NCBI RefSeq assembly: GCF_040183065.1
Contig: NC_091132.1
Span: forward strand, 163,296,102 to 163,360,101
Source: Periplaneta americana
Lineage: Eukaryota; Arthropoda; Insecta; Blattodea; Blattidae
Reading direction: 5' to 3'
Length of the DNA: 64,000 bases
Of this stretch, positions 1 to 10,509 are shown one piece after another (position 1 is the stretch's first letter; each line of letters starts with the position of its first letter). Made by a program: the position numbers and the translations under genes. Under the pieces are notes generated by a model. That model saw only the letters and a program-made list of their open reading frames with translations. It did not search any database and was not told the DNA's origin.

Positions 1-771
1 GAAAATTGAATTGATATGCCAGTGCCTTGCTTTATGTGAACAGTGATTAGCTGAGCGTGCAAAGAGAAGAAAACACACGCTCTCAACTGTCATCGCTATA
101 TGTCGGTATGTACATTCGTTCAAGAATATTTGCGAATGATTAAGAGAAGCATTCATGGAAGAATATAGCGACTCCATAGCTTCACAAAAAAGAGTTACTG
201 ACGTCAACTTTTGAGCTGAAACAATATTAATTAATCTCATTTGTGTTGACCTACAACAGAAGCATGTGACTTGCAACTGTCTGGACACTGAAGCTGTCAT
301 TTATACGTACAACAGACCTTACCACTGTGAGTCCCATATTGAGCAGAGATAGTGGTATGTGGGAGCTGTGAATTTGGAACGCTAGAATCCAGCGACAAAC
401 CTATCACACAGACGAATTTACAAGACTTCAAAGCACACCCCAACAATACTCTGAAGTAGTCATCGAGAAATATCGCGTTCATGCAGATTTGCCAACTATT
501 GACGTCCCAAGAAATAGGCGTCTACGATGTGGATTTCAACTATCGAAAGAATTAAAAAAAAAAAAAATTACAAGAAACCTAAATAACTGTAATGCCTACA
601 CCAGGCACAAAACAAAAGTTTACTCACCAATCACCGAGTAACTCTATATGTTGCTGTCAATTAAATTAGAAGTAGATATATTATGAATTCAAGACTGATA
701 TTATTTAGTAAACCTTCAGCATCAGTCTGTGGAAGAAAAATAGAGTGGAAAAAATTCACGAAGGACTACAG
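1..771. other. Intron 3 of gene A, no gene seen
   Basis: Non-coding duplicon sequence downstream of exon 3 of gene A. It aligns by eye with 35045-35880 in gene C, 58600-59480 and 62080-62960 in gene D, and the start of 15590-15920 in gene B. No open frame of note is present. Confidence 0.6.
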
Positions 772-2153
772 GGGCCTGTTTCTCAAAACTCACGGACTAG
801 TAATACTAGTCTGTACAGTAGTAATAATAGTTTGTTTTACAAGTCTGTGTTTCTAGAAACTACATGGGTAAAGTAGTAGTTACCAGTTCACAGACTAGTA
901 ATATTGGTCGATTTCACCAGTTCCTAAGAGATTCTGTTTCTCAAAATGCTAATCTAGTTGATTATACTAGTATTCCACAGGAATATTCCTACAAGACTCT
1001 AAAGACTGGTGATTTCTATATTATCAGTTACCAGTGGCAATCTTTCTCAGATAATCAAAACAAAATATTGTAGTTATTTTTTTTAATATATGTGGTTTAG
1101 TGATTCCGACTGAAGTAGTAGAGAAGTTGTTGTGAGAAGAGCTAAAACTATATCGAGAAAGAACAATTATTATTCCTTTACGGGAGCATCGCTTAAATAT
1201 AATGAATGGTTTAAATAAAGTGCTGAAAAGCTTGGAGAGTTGTTCAATATAGAGGGACCTGCCATAACAAGACAAACAAATAGAAGTCATGCATTATCAG
1301 CAAAGCTTCAAATACAAATTGCTCTACAAATCGGGATGTTGATTATTTTCGAATGCCATCTGGTTTTTCTGCCCTAGACCAGCAACACATGCAGAATTTT
1401 TTTCCTAATAATCTGATACCAATTCATCAACTGCAGTAATTTTTGCTGGCTTTCCTCCTCCACTGCCAGTTCTTCTGACATTGTCAACTTTGGCCTACAA
1501 ATTAAATACAAAACGACACTAATTTACGAATGGATCAAACGTAAAACTGAAAAAAAAAAAAAAAAAAAAATTGCGAATTTTTCAAGTCATAAGTAGCATT
1601 CATGTTGCCAGTAGACCCACTAGCTACATAATGTGTTCATATTATGATACTGTGAATTTGAATTGGTACTCGTCAAAGTTGCTTTCTTAACGTCGGGCCA
1701 GTAAGTGTCCCTAACGTATGCATAATCTTTGTTCTGAGGTATCAGTTCCATAGCCTCACATATTACAAATTTTTTTTCCATTCGTTTACTTTATCATTTT
1801 TTGTTACTATGCTTGAAAAAGCACCAAATAATATATCCTTTGATTCATTAATCATATTGAGTTATAGTTAATTTGCTTTCAATTGATGGAATTTCAAGAA
1901 AAGAGAGAAGTAAGAACCAAAACACAAACAACTTAGCCTTCTAAACTCAAATAACAATATCTACCAATGGCTATAAACAAATGAACTCAATCAGCTGACT
2001 AGTGAAATAGATTATGTGACTAGTGAAAAATTGTCACAAGTTACTAGACTGGTAAAATAGTTTGAGAAACAGAATCTACTAGAGCTGGTGAAATATACTC
2101 TGGTAACTAGTAACTGGTGAACTACTAAACTAGTATTTTTGAGAAACAGGCCC
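772..2153 (+). mobile_element. PIF/Harbinger-like DNA transposon relic
   Basis: The ends are inverted repeats starting GGGCCTGTTTCTCAAAA on the left and its complement on the right, with a second matching pair inside (around 930-952 and 2059-2078). It is flanked by a CAG duplication, and the paralogous introns read straight through (ACTACAGGACAAAG). Plus-strand remains near 1165-1330 include a segment like NRSHALSAKLQIQIAL, resembling the start of a Harbinger nuclease. Minus-strand remains near 1430-1500 (RRTGSGGGKPAKITAVDELV) resemble the Myb/SANT-like partner protein. Both are broken by stops. It lies in intron 3 of gene A. Confidence 0.65.
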
Positions 2154-2251
2154 CAGAACAAAGAATTGGACAGCATGAAAGCTAAAATCGTTTTCGTAGC
2201 ACCCATCTGCCAGTAAAATACCAACTAATACACTTCATAAATTGCACTTAC

Positions 2252-2389
2252 CACGGGCTCGCTTTTTATGACGGGAAAGTCAATCGGCTCAGGAGATTCC
2301 TCAAATGTCATCTCCGATTTCAGATCAGAGCTCTGATCCATACATTCCGTCTTTATTTCTGTCATGTCCAGATCTAATATAGTCTCTTC
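2252..2389 (-). CDS. Zinc-finger gene A, exon 3 (46-codon IKTE exon)
   Basis: This is an internal coding exon of a C2H2 zinc-finger gene whose finger exon lies left of the window. A pyrimidine-rich acceptor ends in GCAG just above 2389 and a GTAAGT donor lies just below 2252. The exon is exactly 138 nt and phase 0 at both ends. It encodes an acidic peptide with TEIKTECMD, DLKSEM and PVIKSEPV, so psi-K-x-E motifs recur three times (IKTE, LKSE, IKSE). The same exon occurs at 17868, 35961, 60080 and 63690. It is not KRAB, ZAD or BTB; I recognise no named domain. The last codons read EPV, where paralogs read EAE. Confidence 0.72.
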
Positions 2390-3448
2390 CTGCAAAATAT
2401 ACAACATAATAATTATGTCATATAACACAAGTGTGTCACGAAAACGACTGACTGTTTTAATGTGTGTCCCCTCTATTATTAATCCTGATGTCAAGGATTT
2501 CACGTGTACCCAGTCCAGTGTGAGTAGTGAAATAATTTTTAATTTTTATGAAAAGTCGGAAGGAACCAATGAAGAGTCGCTGTAGTCTGATCAATAAGTT
2601 GGATGACGTAAGAGGCTTATATGACGTCATGTATATCTACACATTATTTTGCAAGTACAAAAAATTGTTATAAAATTTTGATAATCTAACTTACCTCAAA
2701 GTTGTTGTTCAGTGTTGGTATAGGTTCTAGCTGTAAATCGTGTATGTCCATAGTTGAGGTATGCTTTTCTAATGATATTTATAAAATTCGTAAGCATTTG
2801 ACGAGCTTCTGTTGTTCCGTTTGCACTATACAAACGGCGGTATAGCAACTCATGTATACAGCACATTGATCGGAGGTTTCCATTGTTTTATATACTAAAC
2901 TAATAATCTTTCTTCGATGCTTCAATTTACACTACTTTCGCAGTTTGTATCGATAGCTTTACATAATTACGGAAGTTAAAGTACTTTCGTGATGCACAAG
3001 TCATCGTAAGATTACTAGAATACTAAAGCCTTTAGTCTAAATGGAGTAGTGTAGTGAATTGATTTAATACACGTAGATAAGATAATTGATAGATAAGTGG
3101 ACTAACGCCATCTTTTGAATATTAACCATATTAATTTACTGTTCTGTATAATAACAGTTAATTAATTTGTAATTTATTAGCGACTTTACTAGTCATTAGG
3201 CTATTAGGAAACCAATGAATTCAATTGTTATATAACAATCAAATTATATATTTATTAATTTGGGAGTATTTCGCGTGAATTGTGTCTAAGTATTAATTTT
3301 TAAGAGTTTATTCTTGATCGAATTCGTAACATAGTGCCTATGATGGTGGTCTACTGAACGAAAGGCTGTAGGATCGAATCCCGGAGTATTCAAAGGTGAG
3401 AGATGTATTCCTATTTCAGATGGAGGACTTTTTTAGAATAAAGTAGGT

Positions 3449-3453
3449 AATAA

Positions 3454-3521
<68 letters not shown>

Positions 3522-3555
3522 TAATATAATATAAATAATAATAATAATAATAATG
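3449..3555. repeat. (ATA/ATT)n microsatellite
   Basis: A long run of AAT units with a few ATAAT interruptions. It is absent from the same place in the gene B and gene C copies of the surrounding module. Confidence 0.9.
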
Positions 3556-3741
3556 ATGATTTAGGGTGTGAAATAGAGAAAAATATGTGAGGAAGCATGG
3601 ACAGTGAAATGATGTAGAGTGGAAGAGAAAGAAGTGGTGGTAGAAGGGGTTTCGGGGCGTGAGACCCTGATTTCATTCATATTTCTAAGGATTATCATCG
3701 TGTGTGACGTCATAAGTTGCACTATCGATCTCCAATTCGTC

Positions 3742-3966
3742 GTCGACCTGGTTGGCAAGTTGGTATAGCGCTGGCCTTCTATGCCCAAGGTTGCGGGTTC
3801 GATCCCGGGCCGGGTCGATGGCATTTAAGTGTGCTTAAATGTGACAGGCTCATGTCAGTACTGGCATGTAAAAGAACTCCTGCGGGACAAAATTCCGGCA
3901 CATCCGGCGACACTGATATAACCTCCGCAGTTGCGAGCGTCGTTAAATAAAATATAACATTTAACA
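3742..3966 (+). mobile_element. tRNA-derived SINE with target duplication
   Basis: The tRNA-like head contains an A-box-like GGTATAGCGCTGGCC and the B box GGGTTCGATCCCG. The body ends near CGTTAAATAAAATATAACA. The 11-bp duplication TCCAATTCGTC occurs at 3731-3741 and 3967-3977. The empty site survives in the gene B unit near 20913-20923. Confidence 0.85.
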
Positions 3967-4643
3967 TCCAATTCGTCTGGAAGAATAGCAACTAAGTCCT
4001 GGATATTACTGAAAAGCCTCGTCTAGAATGATTTCAGTTTTCACAATCTCTCCGTTCGTTTATTGAAGGGTTGGGCGTGAAGGCACGGATAATACTTCCT
4101 CCCCATGTGAGTAAGTGAGAGGAAACTACGTACTGCAGAATGGAGGAAGATGAAGAAAAGAACTCTGAAGTAGTCTTTGTGATATAACATTATTGCGTAG
4201 CTGCAAACAAATGGTACCAGGAAATAAGAGTCAAATAAGTTTGGGTAAAAATCAATTTAAACAGAAGAATTGGAAAGAAAAAAAGAAAAACAAAATTAAG
4301 ATTATTTGCTAAAGCAGGTGCAAAGTACAAATTTAGTCATCTACTACGGGATCAACTGAAAGTGGCCCACATTAAATGCTGGACTGGCAATTAAATTAAA
4401 AGAACACAAGTTAAAAATAATAAATAGTGGGATGAAATCATCATGTATATCATTTTGTAAATGTTCAGTTTTGCGTTTTCTACGATAAAAAAGAGGTGGA
4501 AAAGAATAACGAAAAATGTAGGTGAAGAAATGGACTGCATGAAAGCATCAATCATATCCCCTGCTGACCCGAATGTAGCAGCCACATCAGCCAGTGAAGA
4601 ACAGAGAGAACTAGCGATCAACACACTTCATAAACGCACTCAC

Positions 4644-4781
4644 CTCGATTTCCCTTTTGGCGAAAGAAATGTCAATTGGCACATCAGTTTTATAAAATGT
4701 CATCTTAGATTTTACTTCATAGCTGTGGTCCATACATTCTGTCTTTATTGCAGTCACTTGCAGATCTAAGAGATTTCCTTT
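4644..4781 (-). CDS. Zinc-finger gene A, exon 2 (46-codon IKTE exon)
   Basis: A 138-nt, phase-0 coding exon with acceptor TTGCAG above 4781 and donor GTGAGT below 4644. It is the counterpart of 21596-21733 in gene B and 39528-39665 in gene C. It encodes KGNLLDLQVT, then AIKTECMDHSYEVKSKM, and ends KREIE. It begins with Lys where the paralogs begin with Glu. It is homologous to exon 3 of the same gene, so the pair arose by exon duplication. It lies about 2.3 kb upstream of exon 3, across an intron holding a SINE and a long ATA repeat. Confidence 0.7.
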
Positions 4782-5772
4782 CTGCAACACACAAAACATA
4801 ATAATTATGAAATATACTGTATGTAGTTGTTCACGATAAACCAGTCACCATATTTAATGGCCCTACACTGTATTATTAAATTCTGATGTCAACGAAAGCA
4901 CCTGTACACACATCACAGTCAATAGTGATATAATTTGTATAGAAAGCATGTTAACGGAGCATATAAAAGAATAGCTGTTTATTATTAGATTGTTTTGTTC
5001 AAGTACAATACTACGGCTTTTTAAATTTGCACATACAAACACATTTCACTTCAGAATTACTTAATTTATTTATAAAATGTAAGGTGGGAAATTTGAAACA
5101 AGTTTTAAAAATTATTTATTGCATTAGATATTTCTTCTGAGGATAATCAATGGAACAAAATAGCAGAGTTGATTTCTAAAATGTTGATTCGAGGAGCAAT
5201 TATCTACGAACACTGACATCTCTCATTATATTACTACAGCGAGACAATTTAGAATGCAGGCTATATAATCTGTACCTCAAAGCTATGGGCACAGTAAGAT
5301 ATGAGTGCCATGTTCAAAGCAGCAACATTTTCTTGCCGATGAAACTAGTAGTAAGGCATCACAAATAAACTATTCTTCAAGTTTAGGAACTGAATTTGTG
5401 TGGTGCATTAGCCGATGCCTCTTCAACAGGAAGAAATTTTGTGATAACACTTTAACAATTGCATAATACCGCAGCACATTCAGAATCGTTCTGATGAGTC
5501 TGAGAAACTACAACAAGTGGCGAAGTTTGGTTCCGAAGACCAGCTATAGTGTCAGGGAGGAATATAAGGATAACCATAAGATACCTCTGCCCTGCTCAGA
5601 CCATAGTGCACCATCAATGAGATATGAGGAAGTTAGGTCAGTATTCAGCTGATCAGCCTCGTCCCTGTGTGATTTCTCGCGCGCATTTATTGCAGGAAGC
5701 TTTTTAGCCCAAACTAAATGCTTTATTGTTATAACGACATATTTAGAAAATAAATAGCAAGTAGTAGATTAC

Positions 5773-5877
5773 TCTCATATGGAATACCTGTAGTTTCTTC
5801 TCTTCTATATCTGTGATATTACTTATTTCTCATGCTAGATTGTCAATCTCACGTTCCATCTTGATTACGTTCATCAT
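5773..5877 (-). pseudogene. Zinc-finger gene A, exon 1 with in-frame stop
   Basis: This is the first coding exon, homologous to 22477-22578. A polypyrimidine tract and CAG acceptor sit immediately upstream, implying a 5'-UTR exon further right. The frame opens MMNVIKMEREIDNLA and then meets TGA at 5830-5832. Gene B reads IVLEG and gene C LALEA at this place. After the stop the frame continues EISNITDIEEKKLQ, matching the paralogs. Gene A therefore cannot give a full product from this start, unless the stop is a sequencing error or readthrough occurs. The donor is either GTAATC after 5773 or GTATTC after 5788; both keep phase 0. Confidence 0.68.
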
Positions 5878-6224
5878 GCTGAAAAAAAAAAGGAAACTTC
5901 AATTGACAAAGAATATGTCACCCATTTGAATATACTTACTAGTAGTGGGAATAATAATTCCACATATTCCTAGCAGACAGAAGCAAACGAGCATGTTGAC
6001 TATTGGACTGTTAAGGTGCATTTACACCGTTCAAATTTCTGTGGTTGCACCGTTGCTTACGAGATTATATACAATATATAAATGTATAATTTCGTAACCA
6101 ACGGCTTGTACGCATGTAATTTGGGGAGAATATTGAAAGAATAAAGTTGAAAATGCAGGTTCAATTAAGATGCATATTTAGCTTGTGTGTACACGGTGGG
6201 CTGTGTTGAACGTCATCTTCATTA

Positions 6225-6227
<3 letters not shown>

Positions 6228-6281
<54 letters not shown>
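6228..6281. repeat. (TA)n microsatellite upstream of gene A
   Basis: About 27 TA units. A (TA)n tract sits at the matching place upstream of gene B (about 22890-22940). Beyond both tracts the paralogous sequence runs in opposite directions. Confidence 0.92.
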
Positions 6282-6285
<4 letters not shown>

Positions 6286-6299
6286 TAATTTAATATACC

Positions 6300-7090
6300 T
6301 TGGTTTGATATTGAATATTGGTAAGATCCAAGATTCAGTCGTCGTTTTTCCAAACCAATAGAAGATAGATGACGCAGTATATGGATATGTGCCATGGCAA
6401 TACTTGAAAGCATGAATTTGGTCGGGGCTCCCATCCCCGACACCCGCACAGTCTCATATTTCTTTCTCTTATCTTACACCACTTCAGTGCTCTCCCTCCT
6501 TCAAATATTTTCCTGATTAAATTGGAATACCTAATTACCTATAAATACGCAAGGATTCAATCATAGGACCTTTCATTTACTGAACCACTATCATAGCCAT
6601 TACGCTACGAATTCGTTGATGAACAAACCCTTAAGAATTATAGCATAATTACTTACGAAAAATTAACATCAAACACTTCCAAAGTTATTAAACATATGAC
6701 TATTATTATACCATAGAACTGAATTCATTAGTTTGCTATTAAATTTATTACAGTTAATATGACAAATAGATCACGAATCAATTAGCTTTATATTGTACGG
6801 GGAACTGATACGATATGACTGAGATACTACACTTACCCGCTATCAATTGTGTTATTAAACGTATATGAACTCGAATCGCTACTATACTTCATTTAATATT
6901 CTATTAATGTTATTTAGCTTTGTTTCACTGTCACATTTATATTATGATAATTCTTCGAACTTGTAATGTAATGTGCGAACATACGTGATGTCATATACGC
7001 CTATTACGCCATCCGTCTTATTTTTCGGAAAAACAGCGACCCATCTTTGGATAGTATCACTGCTATCTAAGATGGCGGTAAAAGTATCTA
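6300..7090 (-). repeat. Repeat module, reversed copy upstream of gene A
   Basis: On the minus strand this matches 23085-23840 closely, with inverted ends around GCTGTTTTTCC and GATGACGC. It is reversed relative to the copy upstream of gene B although both lie in the same position beside the (TA)n tract. It contains no open frame. Confidence 0.55.
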
Positions 7091-7109
7091 ATCCAATAAT
7101 TAGACCTAC

Positions 7110-7440
7110 TTAATTCTCAAATTTGTCATTGAACACTCCATACGCACTCGTATTTGGGATAATCTTCCATAAAGCTAATCGTACTTGCAGATATTTCCAG
7201 TTGAAGAGATCCAACATCACCAATGAAAACCATTTTCAGTTTATTCTCGGTCATCTCAAACAATCAGCTGCTCGCTACAAGCTACTATTGAAGAAAATAC
7301 ACACAGGATACCCACCGGCGTTGCTAGCTTTCAATTGCCGCATGCGCTGTCATTTTTACTCGAAAAAAATATGCACAATTGAATGCGTTTCATTTCCTCT
7401 TGCATTCGTTATTTGAATGATTAACGAGGAAGGTAAAGTT
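7110..7440 (+). other. Duplicated block holding a 97-codon open frame of doubtful status
   Basis: The frame at 7123-7416 starts MSLN and ends FPLAFVI. A reversed counterpart at 23886-24179 also has 97 codons (MSLN to TLSFVI). The two agree at both ends but the middle third (residues 36-60) differs by compensating frame shifts. That argues for non-coding drift rather than a conserved protein. I recognise no family. Confidence 0.35.
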
Positions 7441-7444
7441 GAAG

Positions 7445-8771
7445 CACAGTCTACTATATACAGTTGCGAAGCTTGAGGTGTTTTTTTTTGCAAATCTCGT
7501 GATAATGCGCTCCAAGCGGTTAGCAACTAGAAACAATAGACTGTCCATGGTCGACTTTGGACTGTGTCGTATTTCTATCGAGTGCTAGCTCGTTGCGTAT
7601 TTCACATTGATGCTTGTGAAATGTTCGTTATTGGTTGTAATGAGAATGTTAATGGCTAAAATATAATTGGAATAATAATATGGGACGTTTGTAGTGATAT
7701 AAATTGTAGCAACAGTAAGAGAAAAAGGCCAGAGTTATCCTTTTACCGATTTCCAAAAGATTCAGAAAGGTTCCTGGGTTGCCACAAGAATGCTGTGCAG
7801 AAACAAAACTCTTAATTTTGAAGTTCTCTGTGACTGTTAGAATACATTATATCCTTAAATTTCACAATGATATGTTTCAGTCTAACCGAAAGGACATTAG
7901 ATACGGGTTAAACTTCTGTCACTTTGGCTGCTAAATTTCCAGAGAAATAAAGGTTAGGTCTACTTTTTTTTTTTCAGAAGATATATTTTTAATTGTAGCT
8001 ATTAATTTTGTTATTATTTTTGTGTGTTATTTCACTAAAGACGTAGAAAAAAATTAAGTTTGTTTTAATGAAATTTACTGATCACGTTTTATTTTCAATT
8101 CTGTAGGGATTATTTTTGCTTAGGCCTACTTTTTTTTTCAAAGGATATGTTTTTAATTATAGCTGTTAATTTTGTTGTCTTTTTTTTTGTTGCTTTACTA
8201 GAGACGTAGAAAAAGTCTGTTACAAAAAAATTTATAGATCACGTTTTATTTCCAATTCTGGTGTGATTATTAGTGCTTAACCTCATCCCACTTTGTTAAC
8301 TACGTAAGCCTACACTACAAGTACCGGTACACGTAAGTTACACCATTAATTCATGTTTCCAATATTATTGTTGTAAAGGGAAATGTTAATTAATATTTAT
8401 TGGTTTCATAGTTAATTATCGCTATAATCTTGAATGAGTGAAGCTATTATAGTAAATTTCATTTCGTATTGCACACACAAAAATTATATTAGGCTAACTT
8501 ATTTCTTGCAGGTATATTCGAGTTTAAGGTGGAATTTAATATACTTCATTAAAATAATAAATTAACTTACTGCATTTAATATTTCAATAATGGAAGGAAG
8601 GTGTTAATTTTTCCGAAAGACCAAGACAACGAAAGTGTAACATATCTTGTCGTCTGCTAGGAGAGAGATCTGAGATGATGAGGCGATAGTAGCGATCCTA
8701 GTGGTGGGCAACTATCCATGTTTGCATTTTTACTGCATATTGAGCTTCGCGACTGTGTATAATAGACTGTG
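7445..8771 (+). mobile_element. P-element-like transposon relic with THAP segment
   Basis: The ends are inverted repeats of about 30 bp: CACAGTCTACTATATACAG on the left and its near complement at 8753-8771. Around 7690-7815 one frame reads CSDINCSNSKRKRPELSFY followed by RFPKDSERF. This resembles a THAP zinc domain (C-x4-C, then FxxFPKD), the DNA-binding part of P-type transposases. No DDE part remains. Two much shorter copies with the same ends lie at 12460-12641 and 19371-19551. The canonical Trp after RFPKD is missing, and the frame stops soon after. Confidence 0.55.
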
Positions 8772-9232
8772 ATAAAAGTTTGAAATGTAAATAAGTCTTC
8801 CTGTGTCCAGTTTTTACATACGAGTGTAAATTGAGGGGACGTACACCATAAAGAACAGACGGGTTCCAATGCAGGTACGAAAAATGTGTGGATGTTCTTT
8901 CATTCAAAAGGTCAAGCTTGTTTCACTCGAAATCCATTTGTGAAGATCAGATCATATAACTTACACCTATATAGAATGTAACAAAATTTAATAATGTACT
9001 TACCCGTATGAAATATAACATAACGTAATTATTAGCCTCCCTCAGATATCAGCCTGCATAGTTTCAACTTTATTTTTACTGCCGGCTCAGGATGATGTGA
9101 TCAAGAAAGCTGTGACAGCAGCTGTGTTGTAGAAAGACACTTCTGCTTGATTCTTTCATACAAATGAGATTTTTCCCACAATCTAAATAAAACAATGAGT
9201 TAGAAGACAGATTATAAAGTGGCCAATTTAAC

Positions 9233-9544
9233 TTGTATAGCGCTCTTAGCGGTGCGGAAGAAATGGAAGAAAGGTTTCTTTCTGTAAATTTGTCTGCTTA
9301 CAACGTTGTGTATAAGGAGATGGGCGCTACGGATATAAAAAAAAAAATCTCATGTGTGCTGCTTATAACTGCAAAACCAGAAGATAAAAAAATGATATAT
9401 AATATTTTACGGAAATTTTATAAAGTTACGGACATAGTTGTTAATAAGCAGCACATTTTTCGTGCGTACTTGTGTAACAAAACCAGGTATTCCTTAGTGT
9501 CTTTTATTGCAGATAAGAAAAAAGGAACTGGCGAAATTGGGTAA
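9233..9544 (+). pseudogene. Possible THAP-like exon remnant
   Basis: An open stretch of 103 codons shares homology with 25430-25700. In the second copy one frame reads MCVVNNCKSRR, in this one MCAAYNCKTRR, both with the C-x4-C start of a THAP zinc domain. Frames are broken by shifts soon afterwards. A pyrimidine tract plus CAG near 9510 looks like an acceptor before a Lys-rich end. This is weak evidence; it may be another P-type transposon remnant. Confidence 0.3.
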
Positions 9545-10269
9545 TAAATGTGAAACAAAAAACTATTAATAAGTAATTTGTAATAATGTTATATTCAATT
9601 TAATCAAAATATATAATACATATACACAGAGACTTATGATCAAATATATCGGTACATTTGTCCAATATTTACGAATATAATAAATCTACAAAATTAGCCA
9701 CGGATTTTAACATTTATTCGGAAATAACACAATCTAATAATTTAAAAAAAATTAACGCAAGAGAGGAAACGCTACAGTAATGGGAAGCGGTTGAATCATT
9801 ATTCCCAATGAAAATTTGACTTTACCACAAGTTCATTAAATACATCTGTGTTTACAGAGAATAAACACATGAAAATGCAGAGGTATATTTGAAGATCATA
9901 TAAGAGAAGAGAACATCTGAGATGTTCGTTCCATATAGCAGAATATATGGCTGACCAGTACAAATTTGTATTTCGCCACATGACTATTCCACTGACACAT
10001 ATCATCAAGTCAGCTTTAATGTGACTAATACCGTTCCCTTCAACTACCACTATTTTCAGAATTGTTCTAATTATTTTCTTCCCTTCCAGTAGCGATAATT
10101 TCTGTTCGACAGAAATGATTATTTTTCATAAGTGAACACACGAAGAACTCGCGAACTCAAAGTCTGGGGTCTCAATCGGCTTCCAATCTTCGATTAAGAC
10201 TACAGAAATCACAAGCAAAATGATCGATAAGCATGACTGCCAGTCTTAAGAGTGCATATATTTCGTGGA

Positions 10270-10509
10270 GGCTGCAAACCGCATTATGACTACACGCCTA
10301 CATCTCTTTCAGTTGTCACGAAAAGCAGAAACAGTCACCACAAATATCGCAGTCAGATCGATTCTCACTTACGTATCTCGTTACATGCTGTTACAGGTCT
10401 TGCGAGAACGAGAAAAACTTCCTACAAACATCGCAACTGAACCTCTCGCTTGTGTCTATGAGTTCATACACTTTGACACTACTAGATTCCGAAAATAGTT
10501 TCACTTATA
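10270..10509 (-). pseudogene. Decayed terminal fingers of gene B
   Basis: Below the stop, finger-like sequence continues out of frame. It includes SCDVCRKFFSFSQDL followed by a stop, and a further unit with CDICGDCFCFS. Both have lost spacing or ligands and neither can join the gene B product. The equivalent sequence lies below gene D at 50430-50674, so the decay began before genes B and D separated. Confidence 0.6.

Larger units (their letters stand above)
2560..4025 (+). repeat. Repeated 1.1 to 1.4-kb module with imperfect inverted ends (copy in gene A)
   Basis: One end carries GTCGCTGT followed by GGATGACGTAA and TATGACGTCA. The other end carries the complementary series (TGACGTCATA, then AATTCGTC and TAGCAAC). 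Related copies lie at 6300-7090, 18165-20965, 23085-23840, 36250-37790 and 60385-61800. This copy is interrupted by the SINE at 3742 and an ATA repeat. The inverted ends suggest an old DNA transposon carried along with the gene duplications. No transposase is visible. Confidence 0.5.

Noticed and set aside
2252-2389. KRAB or ZAD domain in the N-terminal exons
   Set aside because: There is no paired-Cys ZAD pattern and no KRAB-type helix. The exons are acidic with IKTE motifs only.
3416-3676. 86-codon Ile-rich open frame on the minus strand
   Set aside because: It is the translation of an ATA/ATT microsatellite.
3740-3860. A tRNA gene on the plus strand
   Set aside because: A and B boxes are present but no cloverleaf can be completed. 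Target duplications and the body show a SINE.
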